From: an uncultured Eubacteriales bacterium
Lineage (GTDB): Bacteria > Bacillota > Clostridia > Oscillospirales > Oscillospiraceae
Direction: 5' to 3'
NCBI GenBank assembly: GCA_900554705.1
Contig: USIH01000004.1
Coordinates: 1-36,578, forward strand
Length of the DNA: 36,578 nucleotides
Shown: piece after piece, positions 5,783 through 14,466 of the stretch
Layout of the letters: each line of letters starts with the position of its first letter
Numbering within the stretch: position 1 is the stretch's first letter
Program-made: the position numbers and the translations under genes
The notes under the pieces: generated by a model
Seen by the model: only the letters and a program-made list of their open reading frames with translations
Database searches by the model: none
What the model was told of the DNA's origin: nothing

Positions 5783-5853
5783 ACGTACCCCATTGATTGA
5801 AACCAGATCTGAAATTTTCCAAAAACTCCCGCGTTGACCTTGGCGGCAGTCAT
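5710..5853 (-). CDS. 47-residue antisense-oriented small protein between terS and terL
   Basis: The ATG at 5853 is preceded on the minus strand by AAGGAGGA with 7 bases spacing, one of the strongest ribosome sites in the window, which is why I accept a gene pointing against the late operon. The product (MTAAKVNAGVFGKFQ start, GSWI end) is rich in Trp, Phe, Tyr and Gly; the middle (YVFFCYPIW) is hydrophobic but too short for a confident membrane helix. No family recognised. Upstream on the same strand is TTGACG and a CCCGG hairpin but no clear -10. Codon positions coincide with DNA repeats, so the coding may be secondary to a packaging site. Confidence 0.5.
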   Translation of the reverse strand: MTAAKVNAGVFGKFQIWFQSMGYVFFCYPIWESMGKALRGDTWGSWI

Positions 5854-5923
5854 GTTTCGATCCTCCTTACTTTGGCGTCCCGGAGCAATCCGGGCGTCAA
5901 GGTGAGCGCGGGCGGAGGGTACT

Positions 5924-7303
5924 ATGGCAAGAAAACAAACGGCAAAGGGCGGAGCGATCACGCTGAATCTTGGCTGCCCGAACAGTGAGCCGCAGAGGCG
6001 ATTCTTTGAAAGCCGGGTGAAATACACGTGCTACGGCGGCGCGAGAGGCGGCGGAAAGTCGTGGTGCACGCAGAGAAAGCCTGTGGGTGGGTGCATTGAG
6101 TATCCGGGTCTTCGGATTCTGGTTATCAGACGGAGATATGAAGATCTGGAAAACTCCGTCATAGACCCGATTCTGAAATTGATTCCGGACAGTCTTGCTA
6201 CATACAACGTGCAAAAGCATCTTCTGACGTTTGTGAATGGGTCCAGCATCAAATTCGGCAACATGGACGGGTACGGCTCGGCGGTTACGGGCAAGTATCA
6301 GGGTCAGGAATACGACTGGATTTTCATCGAAGAGGCGACGCAGTTCACCGAACAGGAATTTCGCGGTATCGCGGCATGCTGCCGTGGTGCAACGCCTTTC
6401 CCGAAACGAGTGTATCTGACATGTAACCCCGGCGGCGTCGGGCACCAGTGGGTGAAGAGAATCTTTGTCACAAGAGATTTTCTGCCGGAAGAGAATCCGG
6501 ACGATTATCTGTTTCTGAAAGCGACGGTCGAGGATAACGTCGATCTGCTGAAAGGATCTCCGGATTATGTAAACGCATTGAATCTGCTGCCGGAGGATGT
6601 CAGAAGGGCACATCGGTTTGGCGACTGGGATGCGCTGTCCGGCGGATTCTTCCCGGAGTTCACGATCAAGACGCATGTCATTCAGCCGTTTGCAATTCCG
6701 TCCGGCTGGACGAAGTATCGGGCGTTTGACTACGGTCTGGATATGTTTGCGTGTTTGTGGATTGCAGTTGATTATAACGGCAGGGCGTATCTGTACCGGG
6801 AGTATAACGAATCGAGGCTGATTGTTTCGCAGGCGGCGAATGCAGCGATTGTGTCGACGCCGCCGGGAGAGAGAGTGGAGTATACGATTGCACCGCCGGA
6901 TATGTGGTCGACCTTAAAGGACACCGGCAAGACAATGGCGCAGCTGTTCGCGGAAAGCGGACTTCCGGTTGTCAAAGCGAATAATTCCCGTGTGGCGGGC
7001 TGGATGGCAGTCAAGGAACTGTTAAAGCCCATGGCAGACGGAAAGCCGGGGCTTCTGGTTTTCAACACCTGCAAGGGGATCATCGACGATCTGATGGCGA
7101 TCCAGCACGACGACAAGAACCCGTCGGACTGCGCCAAAGAACCGCACGATATTACCCACGCGCCAGATGCGCTGCGATATTACGCGCAACTTCGGACCTT
7201 AAAGCCGGAGCAGGCTCCCGCCGTAGACGAAGAGGAGCATGAAGAAAGCTACAGCGATTACATGACCGGCGGAGAGGCTGACAGCAGCTATCTGAACTTT
7301 TAG
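5924..7303 (+). CDS. terL: Terminase large subunit
   Basis: 459 residues, the packaging ATPase and nuclease. Walker A is GGARGGGKSW (38-47), Walker B WIFIEE (132-137), and the coupling motif lies in VYLTCNPGG (163-171). The C-terminal RNase H-like nuclease has its first acid at Asp269 in AFDYGLD and the late acids at Asp409 and Asp415 in HDITHAPDALRYY. The ATPase drives DNA into the prohead through the portal; the nuclease cuts the concatemer. GGAGGG precedes the ATG. The large gap from terS is unusual. Confidence 0.95.
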   Translation: MARKQTAKGGAITLNLGCPNSEPQRRFFESRVKYTCYGGARGGGKSWCTQRKPVGGCIEYPGLRILVIRRRYEDLENSVIDPILKLIPDSLATYNVQKHLLTFVNGSSIKFGNMDGYGSAVTGKYQGQEYDWIFIEEATQFTEQEFRGIAACCRGATPFPKRVYLTCNPGGVGHQWVKRIFVTRDFLPEENPDDYLFLKATVEDNVDLLKGSPDYVNALNLLPEDVRRAHRFGDWDALSGGFFPEFTIKTHVIQPFAIPSGWTKYRAFDYGLDMFACLWIAVDYNGRAYLYREYNESRLIVSQAANAAIVSTPPGERVEYTIAPPDMWSTLKDTGKTMAQLFAESGLPVVKANNSRVAGWMAVKELLKPMADGKPGLLVFNTCKGIIDDLMAIQHDDKNPSDCAKEPHDITHAPDALRYYAQLRTLKPEQAPAVDEEEHEESYSDYMTGGEADSSYLNF

Positions 7304-7312
7304 GAGGATGTT

Positions 7313-7720
7313 ATGACAACGCCAGACTGGGTATTTTCCAGAGCCATTCATTTGATGGACGAGCAGAACGAGTCGAGCGGCGCAACGTCGACGCAAGACA
7401 CGCAGGAATACCGGCTTAGGACGCTCAGCATTCTGAACGTTCTGCGGCATGAGTTATTTCCATATTCCGATACATTCCAGACTGGAGAGGACGGAAAGAG
7501 GGCGATCTGCCCGGAGCTGAAAGACTTCTCCGACGAGATCGGGCTGGACGATGTGATTGCGCAGGGAATCATGCCATACGGGCTGGCGGCGCACCTTCTT
7601 CTGGGGGAAAACGACTCGATGGCGAGTTTTTTCAACGAGCGTTATTCCGAATTGGTTGCGACGCTCGCGGCGAAGAAACCCTCCGTATGGGAGGAAATTA
7701 CCCCGTATTACGGTTTTTAG
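7313..7720 (+). CDS. Small structural-region protein, possibly head-tail adaptor
   Basis: 135 residues directly downstream of terL (10-base gap, AGGAGG ribosome site). It is mostly helical: after a polar N-terminus (DEQNESSGATST) come RLRTLSILNVLRHELFPYSD, then a short variable loop, then DVIAQGIMPYGLAAHLLLGEND and SMASFFNERYSELVATLAAK. Its size and all-helical nature are like adaptor or head-completion proteins, and similar genes sit beside terminase or portal in many Firmicutes phages. I do not recognise a specific family; the assignment is positional. Confidence 0.45.
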   Translation: MTTPDWVFSRAIHLMDEQNESSGATSTQDTQEYRLRTLSILNVLRHELFPYSDTFQTGEDGKRAICPELKDFSDEIGLDDVIAQGIMPYGLAAHLLLGENDSMASFFNERYSELVATLAAKKPSVWEEITPYYGF

Positions 7721-7779
7721 ACAACGGGCTACCAGACCCGTGAATACGCCCTACCAGAGGCGAAAACAGGAGGAAGAAA

Positions 7780-8643
7780 ATGAACGAGTTTATGGATGAA
7801 GAATTCGGAGTTGATCTGAGCGATATTGTTTCCGAAGACGACGGCAACCAGACCGAAGAGGAAACGAGCGAAGAAGTAGCCGAAGAATCTGAAACCACGC
7901 AGGAGCCGGAGGACACAGAACCGGAAGAACAGGAGAAACCTGATGAAAAGCCGGAAGAGGCTGCGCAGGAAGAACTGTTCGACCTCAAGTTCAACAAGGA
8001 AATCCGGCAGGTAAACCGCCAGCAGGTCACGGAGCTTGCACAAAAGGGCTTGAACCATGACCGCATTTTGGAGCAGAGAGACCACCTGCAACAGGAAAAT
8101 GCCGAGCTTTTGAAGTTCAAGCAGGACAACGAGGCGATCATCAGTCTGCTGGAAGCAGCAGCGCAGAAATCCGGAACGGACAGAAACACATTTTTGCAGT
8201 CTGTGCGGGAGAACGCCTACGTTTCGCAGGGATTGAGCCGGGACGCAGCCCACGAGCGCGTTCTTCGGGAAGACGCAGAACAGCGGCTTTCCAGAACGGA
8301 GCGGCTCGAGGAAGAGCGGAACCGGAATCAACAGTCTCAGCAGGAGCAGGAACAGGCACGGCAGCAGGACATCGAGCGGTTCTTGAAGCTCTACAAGGAC
8401 GTCGACCCCGGTCAGATTCCAAAGGAAGTCTGGGACGACGTCAGAAACGGGGAGACCCTGGTCTCCGCCTACGGTCGGTATGAAAACCGGAAGCTCGCAG
8501 AGAACAACAGAAAGCTTCAGGAGAGCATCAACGCCATGAAGCAAAACGAGAAAAACAAGCAGAAAAGTATCGGTTCCGCGAAAACAGAAGGAAAGGAGAC
8601 GGCGAAGGACCCGTTCCTTGAATACCTGTTTAGCGACGATTGA
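7780..8643 (+). CDS. Capsid scaffolding protein
   Basis: 287 residues, immediately upstream of the major capsid gene. The first ~70 residues are extremely acidic (repeated EE, PEE and QEKPDEKPEE); the middle and C-terminal parts are Gln/Glu/Arg-rich coiled coil (for example LEEERNRNQQSQQEQEQ), ending in a basic helix before DPFLEYLFSDD. This charge pattern, lack of any fold signature and position are typical of phage scaffolds, which nucleate capsid assembly and leave or are degraded before packaging. GGAGGAAGA precedes the ATG. Confidence 0.8.
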   Translation: MNEFMDEEFGVDLSDIVSEDDGNQTEEETSEEVAEESETTQEPEDTEPEEQEKPDEKPEEAAQEELFDLKFNKEIRQVNRQQVTELAQKGLNHDRILEQRDHLQQENAELLKFKQDNEAIISLLEAAAQKSGTDRNTFLQSVRENAYVSQGLSRDAAHERVLREDAEQRLSRTERLEEERNRNQQSQQEQEQARQQDIERFLKLYKDVDPGQIPKEVWDDVRNGETLVSAYGRYENRKLAENNRKLQESINAMKQNEKNKQKSIGSAKTEGKETAKDPFLEYLFSDD

Positions 8644-8656
8644 CAGGAGGTAAAAA

Positions 8657-9727
8657 ATGTCGAAAACCATCAATCTTGCGGAAAAGTATTCCGACAAGGT
8701 ACAGGAAAAATTTTATCAGGATTCTCTGACGCAGAGTTCCTTCTCGAAGGACCTCGATATGGAATTTGTCGGTGTCAGAACCGTCAAGGTCTATGACCCT
8801 GACGTCGCGCCGCTGAACGATTATACCCGCTCCGGCTCGAACCGCTACGGCACGCCGCAGGAGCTTACAGACAATCTCTACGAGTTCCAGATGAAGCAGG
8901 ACAAGGCGTCCACATGGACCATTGACAAGGGCAACGCAAAAGAACAGTTCAACATCAAGACTGCTGCAACGACACTCAATCGCCAGCTGCACCTCGTCAT
9001 GACCCCGTTCATCGACAAGCACCGCTTCAAGGTCTGGGCAACGAAGGCAGGTCTTCACACGGCACTGAGCGCTGCGCCGGCGAAGTCCACGATTGCAGGT
9101 ATGATCATGGACGCCACCTGCGCACTGGACGACAAGTTTGTCCCGCAGGAAGGAAGAACGCTGTACATCCGAAACGATATGTACAAGCATCTCAAGCTCT
9201 GCGACGAATATGTCAAGCTTGAGGGCATCGGCACGAAGGCTCTTGTCAATGGCGTTGTGGGCGAGTTTGACGGCATGCCCGTCAAGAAGGTCCCGTCCAG
9301 CTATCTTCCGGCGGATGTGTACTTCATGATCGTCTTCAAGAACGCGGCGATTTCCCCGATGAAGCTGCAAGATTACAAGATTCACACCGACCCGCCTGGC
9401 ATCTCCGGCGATCTGGTCGAAATGCGCGTCATATTTGACGCTTTCGTGAAGCCCACGAAGGCAGACGGCATCTACGTCGCCTGCAAGACGGGTACTGTAG
9501 CGGCAGACCCGGCAATCGTCATTGCGTCGAACACCGCGACGATCACTTCGGAGACAGCCGACGCTGTGATTCTCTACACCACGGACGGCAGCGACCCGCG
9601 TTTCAGCGATACCGCGAAGACGTACTCGGCATCCAGCAAGCCGACGCTTGCTTCTGGCGAGACCATCCGTGCGGCAGCGACGAAGACCGGCATGTACTGG
9701 TCCGGCGTGGCAGAGAGCACGAACTGA
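8657..9727 (+). CDS. Major capsid protein with C-terminal Ig-like (chitobiase C-terminal type) domain
   Basis: 356 residues. The first ~275 residues fit an HK97-fold capsid protein of the kind in this group: MSKTINLAEKYSDKVQEKF N-arm, then LYEFQMKQDKAST, then a domain with TAATTLNRQLHLVMTPFIDKHR and VPQEGRTLYIRNDMYKHL. From about residue 285 a separate beta domain appears, with ITSETADAVILYTTDGSDPR and TLASGETIRAAATKTG, the signature of Fn3-associated/CHB_HEX C-terminal repeats. Such displayed domains often bind carbohydrate or decorate the shell. AGGAGG ribosome site; a terminator follows at once, consistent with high expression. Confidence 0.85.
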   Translation: MSKTINLAEKYSDKVQEKFYQDSLTQSSFSKDLDMEFVGVRTVKVYDPDVAPLNDYTRSGSNRYGTPQELTDNLYEFQMKQDKASTWTIDKGNAKEQFNIKTAATTLNRQLHLVMTPFIDKHRFKVWATKAGLHTALSAAPAKSTIAGMIMDATCALDDKFVPQEGRTLYIRNDMYKHLKLCDEYVKLEGIGTKALVNGVVGEFDGMPVKKVPSSYLPADVYFMIVFKNAAISPMKLQDYKIHTDPPGISGDLVEMRVIFDAFVKPTKADGIYVACKTGTVAADPAIVIASNTATITSETADAVILYTTDGSDPRFSDTAKTYSASSKPTLASGETIRAAATKTGMYWSGVAESTN

Positions 9728-9731
9728 GTAT

Positions 9732-9757
9732 AAGGGCAGCGCAAGCTGCCCTTTTCC
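9732..9757 (+). terminator. Terminator or attenuator after the major capsid gene
   Basis: A 9-bp stem AAGGGCAGC / GCTGCCCTT with GCAA tetraloop (9732-9753) ends in TTTT. It begins 5 bases after the capsid stop codon and likely trims or partly ends transcription so that capsid is made in excess over the tail genes. Confidence 0.75.
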
Positions 9758-9772
9758 CAAATTGGAGGAAGT

Positions 9773-11557
9773 ATGGCGAAAATCGTAACTTCGGATGTCG
9801 CGAAGGTTTTACAGATTCAGAAGTTTCTTGGACTCAATGAATCAAAGGACGGCGACACGCAGCTGAAGGTCGGCGAGGCGTCCAGAATGGAAAACTGGCA
9901 GATTACGCCGCAACACCATTTGAAAGTGCGCCCCGGCATGCAGGCAATCGAGACCTTCCAGGGGGCTGTGCGTGGGCTGTGGCACGGCTTTGTTGCAGGG
10001 GAAGAAATTACACTTTGCGCGGCGGATGGCGGCGTGTGGAAGATTTCCGAAGGCAAGACAAAGCTTGGGAACATTACTGACGCGCCAACAACGTTTTTTG
10101 GATTCAACAACAAGGTCTATATGCTCAACGGGCATGAGTATCTGTCGTGGGACGGCACGGGAAGCGTGCAGACCGTAGAAGGGTATATTCCGCTGGTAGT
10201 GACGGCGGCATCTCCGAAGGGCGGCGGAACGACGCTGGAGAATGTGAACCGGCTGACCGGAAAGAAGCGCGTCCGGTTTTCAGCGGATGGAGAGTCTACA
10301 AAGTATGTCCTGCCGGAAGGCGAGCTTCTGAGCATCGACCAGATCTATGTGGACGGCGCACTTATGCAGAGCGCGCAGGTCACGAAGGACACGACCGGCG
10401 GCACGGTAACGTTCTCGAGCGCGCCGCAGACAGGGAACAACAATGTTGAAATTTATTATACCGCGCCAAACGAGCTTCGCTCGCAGGTCACAAAGATGCG
10501 GTATTGGGAATTTTTCAACGGCGCGAACGATACCAGAGTGTTTCTCTACGGAGACGGCACGGCAAAGGCGCTGTATTGCGGCATTACGGAAGCGGGCGTT
10601 GCTTCGGCAGAGTATTTCCCGGACCTTTATGAAATGCTGGTTGGCGATGAAAACACGCCGATTACGGCAATGGTCAAGCACTATGACAGACTGCTGACCT
10701 TCAAGCCGGGCAGCGTCTATGCCACGGAGTATTCCGCAACGACGCTGGCAGACGGCGTGGTCACGGCTGGATTTTATACGATTCCACTGAACCGGGAGAT
10801 CGGCAACGAGGCGCCGGGTCAGGTCCGACTGGTCTACAACTTCCCTCGCTCGATGTACGCAAATGCGCTGTATGACTGGAAGATGACGTCTTCCACGGTC
10901 CGAGACGAGAGAAACGCAAAGCTTGTCTCCGAAAAGGTGCGCAGCACCTTGCAGAGCGCAGACCCGGAAAAGGTATTTATTTTTGATGACGACAGCAAAC
11001 AGGAATATTACGTGTTCCTGAACGATACGGCAGGAACGGCACTGGTTCACCGGTATATAGAAGACGTCTGGTATAAATACACGAACCTCAAGGTCGTGTG
11101 CGGATGCAGAGACGGCAACGATGTGTACTTCGGGACATCGGACGGAAAGCTGGTTTTGTTTGACGAGCTGGTCCACAACGATCTCGGGCAGGAAATCAAC
11201 TGTATCTGGGAAAGCGGAAATATGGACTTCGGTTCAGATTACCAGAGAAAGCACAGCTCTGTCATATGGGTAAGCTTGAAACCGGCGGCTGGCGCGAGAT
11301 GCACGGTCTCGGCAAGGTCGGACAGGAAGAGCGAATACGCAGAGAAGACGGTAACGGCTCCGGTCCTGAAATTTTCTTCGGTTGATTTCAACCATTTTTC
11401 ATTCAACACAAATCTGAGCCCGCATATGCGAAGGGTCAAGCTCAAGGTGAAGAAGTTTGTCTATTATAAACTTCTGATTGGTACCGTTTCGATTGCAAAC
11501 GACGTGACGGTTCTGGGCGTTGATATGCGGGTGCGGTTCACCGGATATGTAAAGTGA
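9773..11557 (+). CDS. Tail hub / packaged-DNA stabilisation protein (P22 gp10-like)
   Basis: 594 residues, beta-rich throughout. Repeated blades such as RGLWHGFVAGEEITLCAADG, FFGFNNKVYMLNGHEYLSWD and GNDVYFGTSDGKLVLFDE look like propeller strands, and the N-terminal FLGLNESKDGDTQL plus RMENWQITPQHHLKVRPG motif is characteristic of the gp10-like family of podovirus tail proteins, which plug the portal channel and connect it to the needle or fibres. It is encoded between the capsid and portal genes rather than after the portal. No enzymatic site is visible. Confidence 0.7.
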   Translation: MAKIVTSDVAKVLQIQKFLGLNESKDGDTQLKVGEASRMENWQITPQHHLKVRPGMQAIETFQGAVRGLWHGFVAGEEITLCAADGGVWKISEGKTKLGNITDAPTTFFGFNNKVYMLNGHEYLSWDGTGSVQTVEGYIPLVVTAASPKGGGTTLENVNRLTGKKRVRFSADGESTKYVLPEGELLSIDQIYVDGALMQSAQVTKDTTGGTVTFSSAPQTGNNNVEIYYTAPNELRSQVTKMRYWEFFNGANDTRVFLYGDGTAKALYCGITEAGVASAEYFPDLYEMLVGDENTPITAMVKHYDRLLTFKPGSVYATEYSATTLADGVVTAGFYTIPLNREIGNEAPGQVRLVYNFPRSMYANALYDWKMTSSTVRDERNAKLVSEKVRSTLQSADPEKVFIFDDDSKQEYYVFLNDTAGTALVHRYIEDVWYKYTNLKVVCGCRDGNDVYFGTSDGKLVLFDELVHNDLGQEINCIWESGNMDFGSDYQRKHSSVIWVSLKPAAGARCTVSARSDRKSEYAEKTVTAPVLKFSSVDFNHFSFNTNLSPHMRRVKLKVKKFVYYKLLIGTVSIANDVTVLGVDMRVRFTGYVK

Positions 11558-11564
11558 GGATTCT

Positions 11565-11795
11565 ATGGAACTTATGATGTGTGTGCTGCTGGGCATTCTC
11601 AGCATGTTCATTCTGCTGCATGGCTCGGTGCTGCTGCTGATTGCGGCGGTTGTCTGGAAAAGACGCCATAAGCAGGAAGCGACGGAACCGGAGAAAACAG
11701 AAGAGGAACGGCGGGCAGAGGAGGAAATGAAACTGTTCAACGAAGGCGTTGCGAACATTCTTTCCTATGGGACACCGAGGGAGAGAGATAGATGA
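11565..11795 (+). CDS. Small single-span membrane protein in the structural cluster
   Basis: 76 residues. Residues 3-30 are a hydrophobic segment (MCVLLGILSMFILLHGSVLLLIAAVVW) followed by a positive stop (KRRHK) and a long Glu-rich cytoplasmic-type tail, predicting an N-out/C-in single span. It lies between the gp10-like and portal genes and its stop overlaps the portal start by 4 bases. Possible roles are an ejection or lysis accessory; none is demonstrable from sequence. Confidence 0.65.
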   Translation: MELMMCVLLGILSMFILLHGSVLLLIAAVVWKRRHKQEATEPEKTEEERRAEEEMKLFNEGVANILSYGTPRERDR

Positions 11796-13471
11796 AAAAA
11801 CCGACACCGGAACTGGTTTACAAGCGATATGACAAGGGCGTGTCATTCAATACGCAGATCAATTTATACGACACGGTCAAGGAAAATGAGAACTTCTTCA
11901 TTGGAAAGCAGTGGGAGGGCGTGGAGTCAAACGGTCTTCCGACGCCGGTCTTCAATTTCCTGAAACGTGTGACGCTGTTCCAGATTGCAACCATCAGCTC
12001 GAACAACCTTTCGATGCAGGCAACGCCGCTGAACTCCACGTCGAGATATGAACTGGGCGATCTGGAGCAGGTGACGGATGTTCTGAACAAGCAGTTCGCA
12101 GAGCTTTTTGAACGTAACAAAATCGTGACGAAGGTCCGCGAGTTCATGCGAAATGCTGCGGTAGACGGAGACGGCGCGACCTATTCGTGGTTCGATCCGG
12201 ACATGGAGACCGGCCAGGAGGCGAAGGGCGGCATTGTCACGGAGATCATTGAGAACACCAGAATTATCTTCGGCAATCCGAACGAGCGAAATGTGCAGGA
12301 GCAACCCTATATCATCATTCCCATGCGCAAGCAGGTGGAGTATGTGAAGAATCTGGCAGAAAAGAACGGCGTCCGAAAGGACGATATCGATTCCATCAAG
12401 GCAGACTCCGAGGCATACGACAACAAAATGGACGCGCTGACCGACGACCGGGTGTCCATGTACATTTATCTCTATCGGGATTTTGAGACGGGGACAATTC
12501 ACAGCTACAAGTGTACGCAGAATGTGGAGCTGGAAGCGGACAAGGACACGGAACTGAAATTTTATCCCATTACGTGGATGAACTGGGATTATATTCAGGA
12601 CTGCTATCACGGACAGGCGCTGATTTCGCAGCTGCTGCCGAACCAGAAGTTTGTGAATAAGGCGTTCGCGATGGCGATGATCTCTCTCATGACGACGGCG
12701 TACCCGAAGATTGTCTATGACAAAACCAGAATCCCAAAATGGGACTCTCGCGTCGGCGCGGCAATCGGTGTCAACGGCGGGGACATGAACTCTATTGCGA
12801 AGATCATTGACCCGGCGCAGATCAGCCCGCAGATCGGGCAGTTTATTGACCTTGCCGTCAACTACACGCAGAACTTCATGGGCGCAAGTGACGCGGCTTT
12901 GGGCGATACCAGACCGGATAACACGTCGGCAATTATCGCGTTGCAGAGGGCTTCCAATGCGCCATTGGAGCTTGTGAAGCTCAACATGTATGAATCCATT
13001 GAAGATCTCGGCAGGATTTATCTTGACATGATGCGCGTGTATTACGGCACACGGTATGTGCAGGTAAAGTTTCTTTCCAAACAGGAGATGAACAATCAGC
13101 CGCTTGGTATGAGCTTACAGAACGAGGAATTTAACAAGCCGTTTGATTTCTCGATTCTCAATGAGATTCCGATGAGTCTGAAGCTGGACGTGGGCGCGTC
13201 TTCTTATTGGAGCGAGATCACGACAGTGCAGACGCTCGACAACCTTCTGATGCAAGGGAAAATTGAGCTGGTTGACTACCTGGAGCGTATCCCGGAAGGA
13301 TATGTTTCCAAAAAGCAGGAGTTGATTGATAAATTGAAGGGCATGCAGGCGCAGATGGTGGGGCAGCAGTCCACCTCCCCGGTAATGGGGCAGGGACCGG
13401 AAATGCCAGTGGAGGGCGGCAGCGGATATGGGCAGCTCCAGCGGGCGCTTAACAAAACGGGGGTGACTTGA
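11792..13471 (+). CDS. Portal protein
   Basis: 559 residues. The N-terminus (YDKGVSFNTQINLYDTVKENENFFIGKQW) and the central FYPITWMNWDYIQDCYHGQ with the following long helical clip/stem region (FVNKAFAMAMISLMTTAYPKIV; SAIIALQRASNAPLELVKLN) match portals of podovirus-type Firmicutes phages. The C-terminal ~60 residues are Gln/Met/Gly-rich (GMQAQMVGQQ), like the barrel tail. The portal is the twelve-subunit ring through which DNA enters and leaves. Its place after the capsid and gp10-like genes, not next to terL, is unusual. The start overlaps the membrane-protein gene. Confidence 0.8.
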   Translation: MKKPTPELVYKRYDKGVSFNTQINLYDTVKENENFFIGKQWEGVESNGLPTPVFNFLKRVTLFQIATISSNNLSMQATPLNSTSRYELGDLEQVTDVLNKQFAELFERNKIVTKVREFMRNAAVDGDGATYSWFDPDMETGQEAKGGIVTEIIENTRIIFGNPNERNVQEQPYIIIPMRKQVEYVKNLAEKNGVRKDDIDSIKADSEAYDNKMDALTDDRVSMYIYLYRDFETGTIHSYKCTQNVELEADKDTELKFYPITWMNWDYIQDCYHGQALISQLLPNQKFVNKAFAMAMISLMTTAYPKIVYDKTRIPKWDSRVGAAIGVNGGDMNSIAKIIDPAQISPQIGQFIDLAVNYTQNFMGASDAALGDTRPDNTSAIIALQRASNAPLELVKLNMYESIEDLGRIYLDMMRVYYGTRYVQVKFLSKQEMNNQPLGMSLQNEEFNKPFDFSILNEIPMSLKLDVGASSYWSEITTVQTLDNLLMQGKIELVDYLERIPEGYVSKKQELIDKLKGMQAQMVGQQSTSPVMGQGPEMPVEGGSGYGQLQRALNKTGVT

Positions 13472-14466
13472 TGGCGTTACCGGCATTTGAGACAAACTTA
13501 AACATCATTCAGCAGCTGGACGACGAGCCGAACGACGTCGGCGGACTGACTGCGGCAGAACTCAAGGCAAAGTTTGACGAGGCGGGTCTTACGATTCAGA
13601 CATGGATTAACGAGACGCTGCTCCCGGCGATGATTGCGGCGAACCTCGCGTTTGCAAAGACAACGGATATCCCAGCCGAGACGGTTCAGGCGGCGATTGA
13701 GAATGTACAGGAGCAGGTCAAGAACATGGCGATCGGCGCGGTCCCGAACGGAAGTGTCAACTATCTGAAACTGGCTTCTGACGTTACGACGCTGCTTACG
13801 AACCTGCAAACTGCTCTTTCTGCCGCGCAGGTTAAGATTGAAACACTTGAAAATCGGCCGGTCATCATCGACCCGGCGACGCAGACGGCAAACGGGCTGA
13901 TGAGCAGCACGGACAAGAAAAAGCTAGACGGCATCGCGGCGGGCGCAACGAAGGTCTTTGTGAACAGCGAGCTTTCCGAGACGAGCCAGGACGCAATTAT
14001 GAATAAGGTCGTGTATGCGGCGGTGCAGGCGCTGACGGCGGCGCTGAACGGCAAAGCGCCAACTGCTCACACGCACGCCATGGCAAACATTACGGACCTG
14101 AGCATCGACGCGGCCCCGGCGAAAAACAGCGGCAACCCTGTTTCGTCCGGCGGCGTGTTTTCGGCGCTTCAGAATTTAAAGACGGCGACGCAGTTCACCG
14201 GCACGCTGCTTGCCTCGGGCTGGGCTGCGGATTCGCACGGGTACCAAGCGCAGACGATCACGATCACGGGGTTGAAAGCTTCTTATTACGTTGACCCGCA
14301 GTGGGACGTGGCGCTTTCGGGGACGGACCCGGACGCGGACGCGGCTCTTTTGGAGGGCTTCGCGTTAATCCACAACTACGTGACAGGCGCGAACAGCCTG
14401 ACCGCCCAGTGCATCGGCAAAGCGCCGACGGTGAATATTCCGGTGAAGGTGGTGGTTTTTGGATGA
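13471..14466 (+). CDS. Tail fibre / appendage protein
   Basis: 331 residues. I use ATG 13471, overlapping the portal stop (TGATG), with GGGGGTGA before it. The N-terminal half is helical (TIQTWINETLLPAMIAANLAF; NLQTALSAAQVKIETLE), suggesting a trimeric coiled stalk attached to the tail. The segment TANGLMSSTDKKKLDGIAAGAT (split around residue 145) is the linker found in many phage fibres. After it come ALNGKAPTAHTHAMANITDL and a C-terminal beta domain (FTGTLLASGWAADSHGY ... VKVVVFG), as in fibre tips. ATGA coupling links it to the next gene. Confidence 0.7.
   Translation: MALPAFETNLNIIQQLDDEPNDVGGLTAAELKAKFDEAGLTIQTWINETLLPAMIAANLAFAKTTDIPAETVQAAIENVQEQVKNMAIGAVPNGSVNYLKLASDVTTLLTNLQTALSAAQVKIETLENRPVIIDPATQTANGLMSSTDKKKLDGIAAGATKVFVNSELSETSQDAIMNKVVYAAVQALTAALNGKAPTAHTHAMANITDLSIDAAPAKNSGNPVSSGGVFSALQNLKTATQFTGTLLASGWAADSHGYQAQTITITGLKASYYVDPQWDVALSGTDPDADAALLEGFALIHNYVTGANSLTAQCIGKAPTVNIPVKVVVFG

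Larger units (their letters stand above)
5375..5923. other. Structured terS-terL intergenic region
   Basis: 550 bases separate terminase genes that are normally adjacent. On the plus strand there is no good gene. The region holds an inverted pair of GCAAATAGTT-type sequences near 5416-5463, a terminator-type hairpin (5546-5600), a second compound hairpin (5603-5641), a 98-base-spaced direct repeat (5667-5782) and one small minus-strand gene (5710-5853) with a strong ribosome site. The last 60 bases contain a CCCGGA-GCAA-TCCGGG hairpin (5879-5894) and the terL ribosome site. Confidence 0.7.

Noticed and set aside
8630..9760. 376-codon minus-strand frame opposite the major capsid gene
   Set aside because: Shadow of the capsid gene; rich in Arg, Cys and His without motifs and with no ribosome site.
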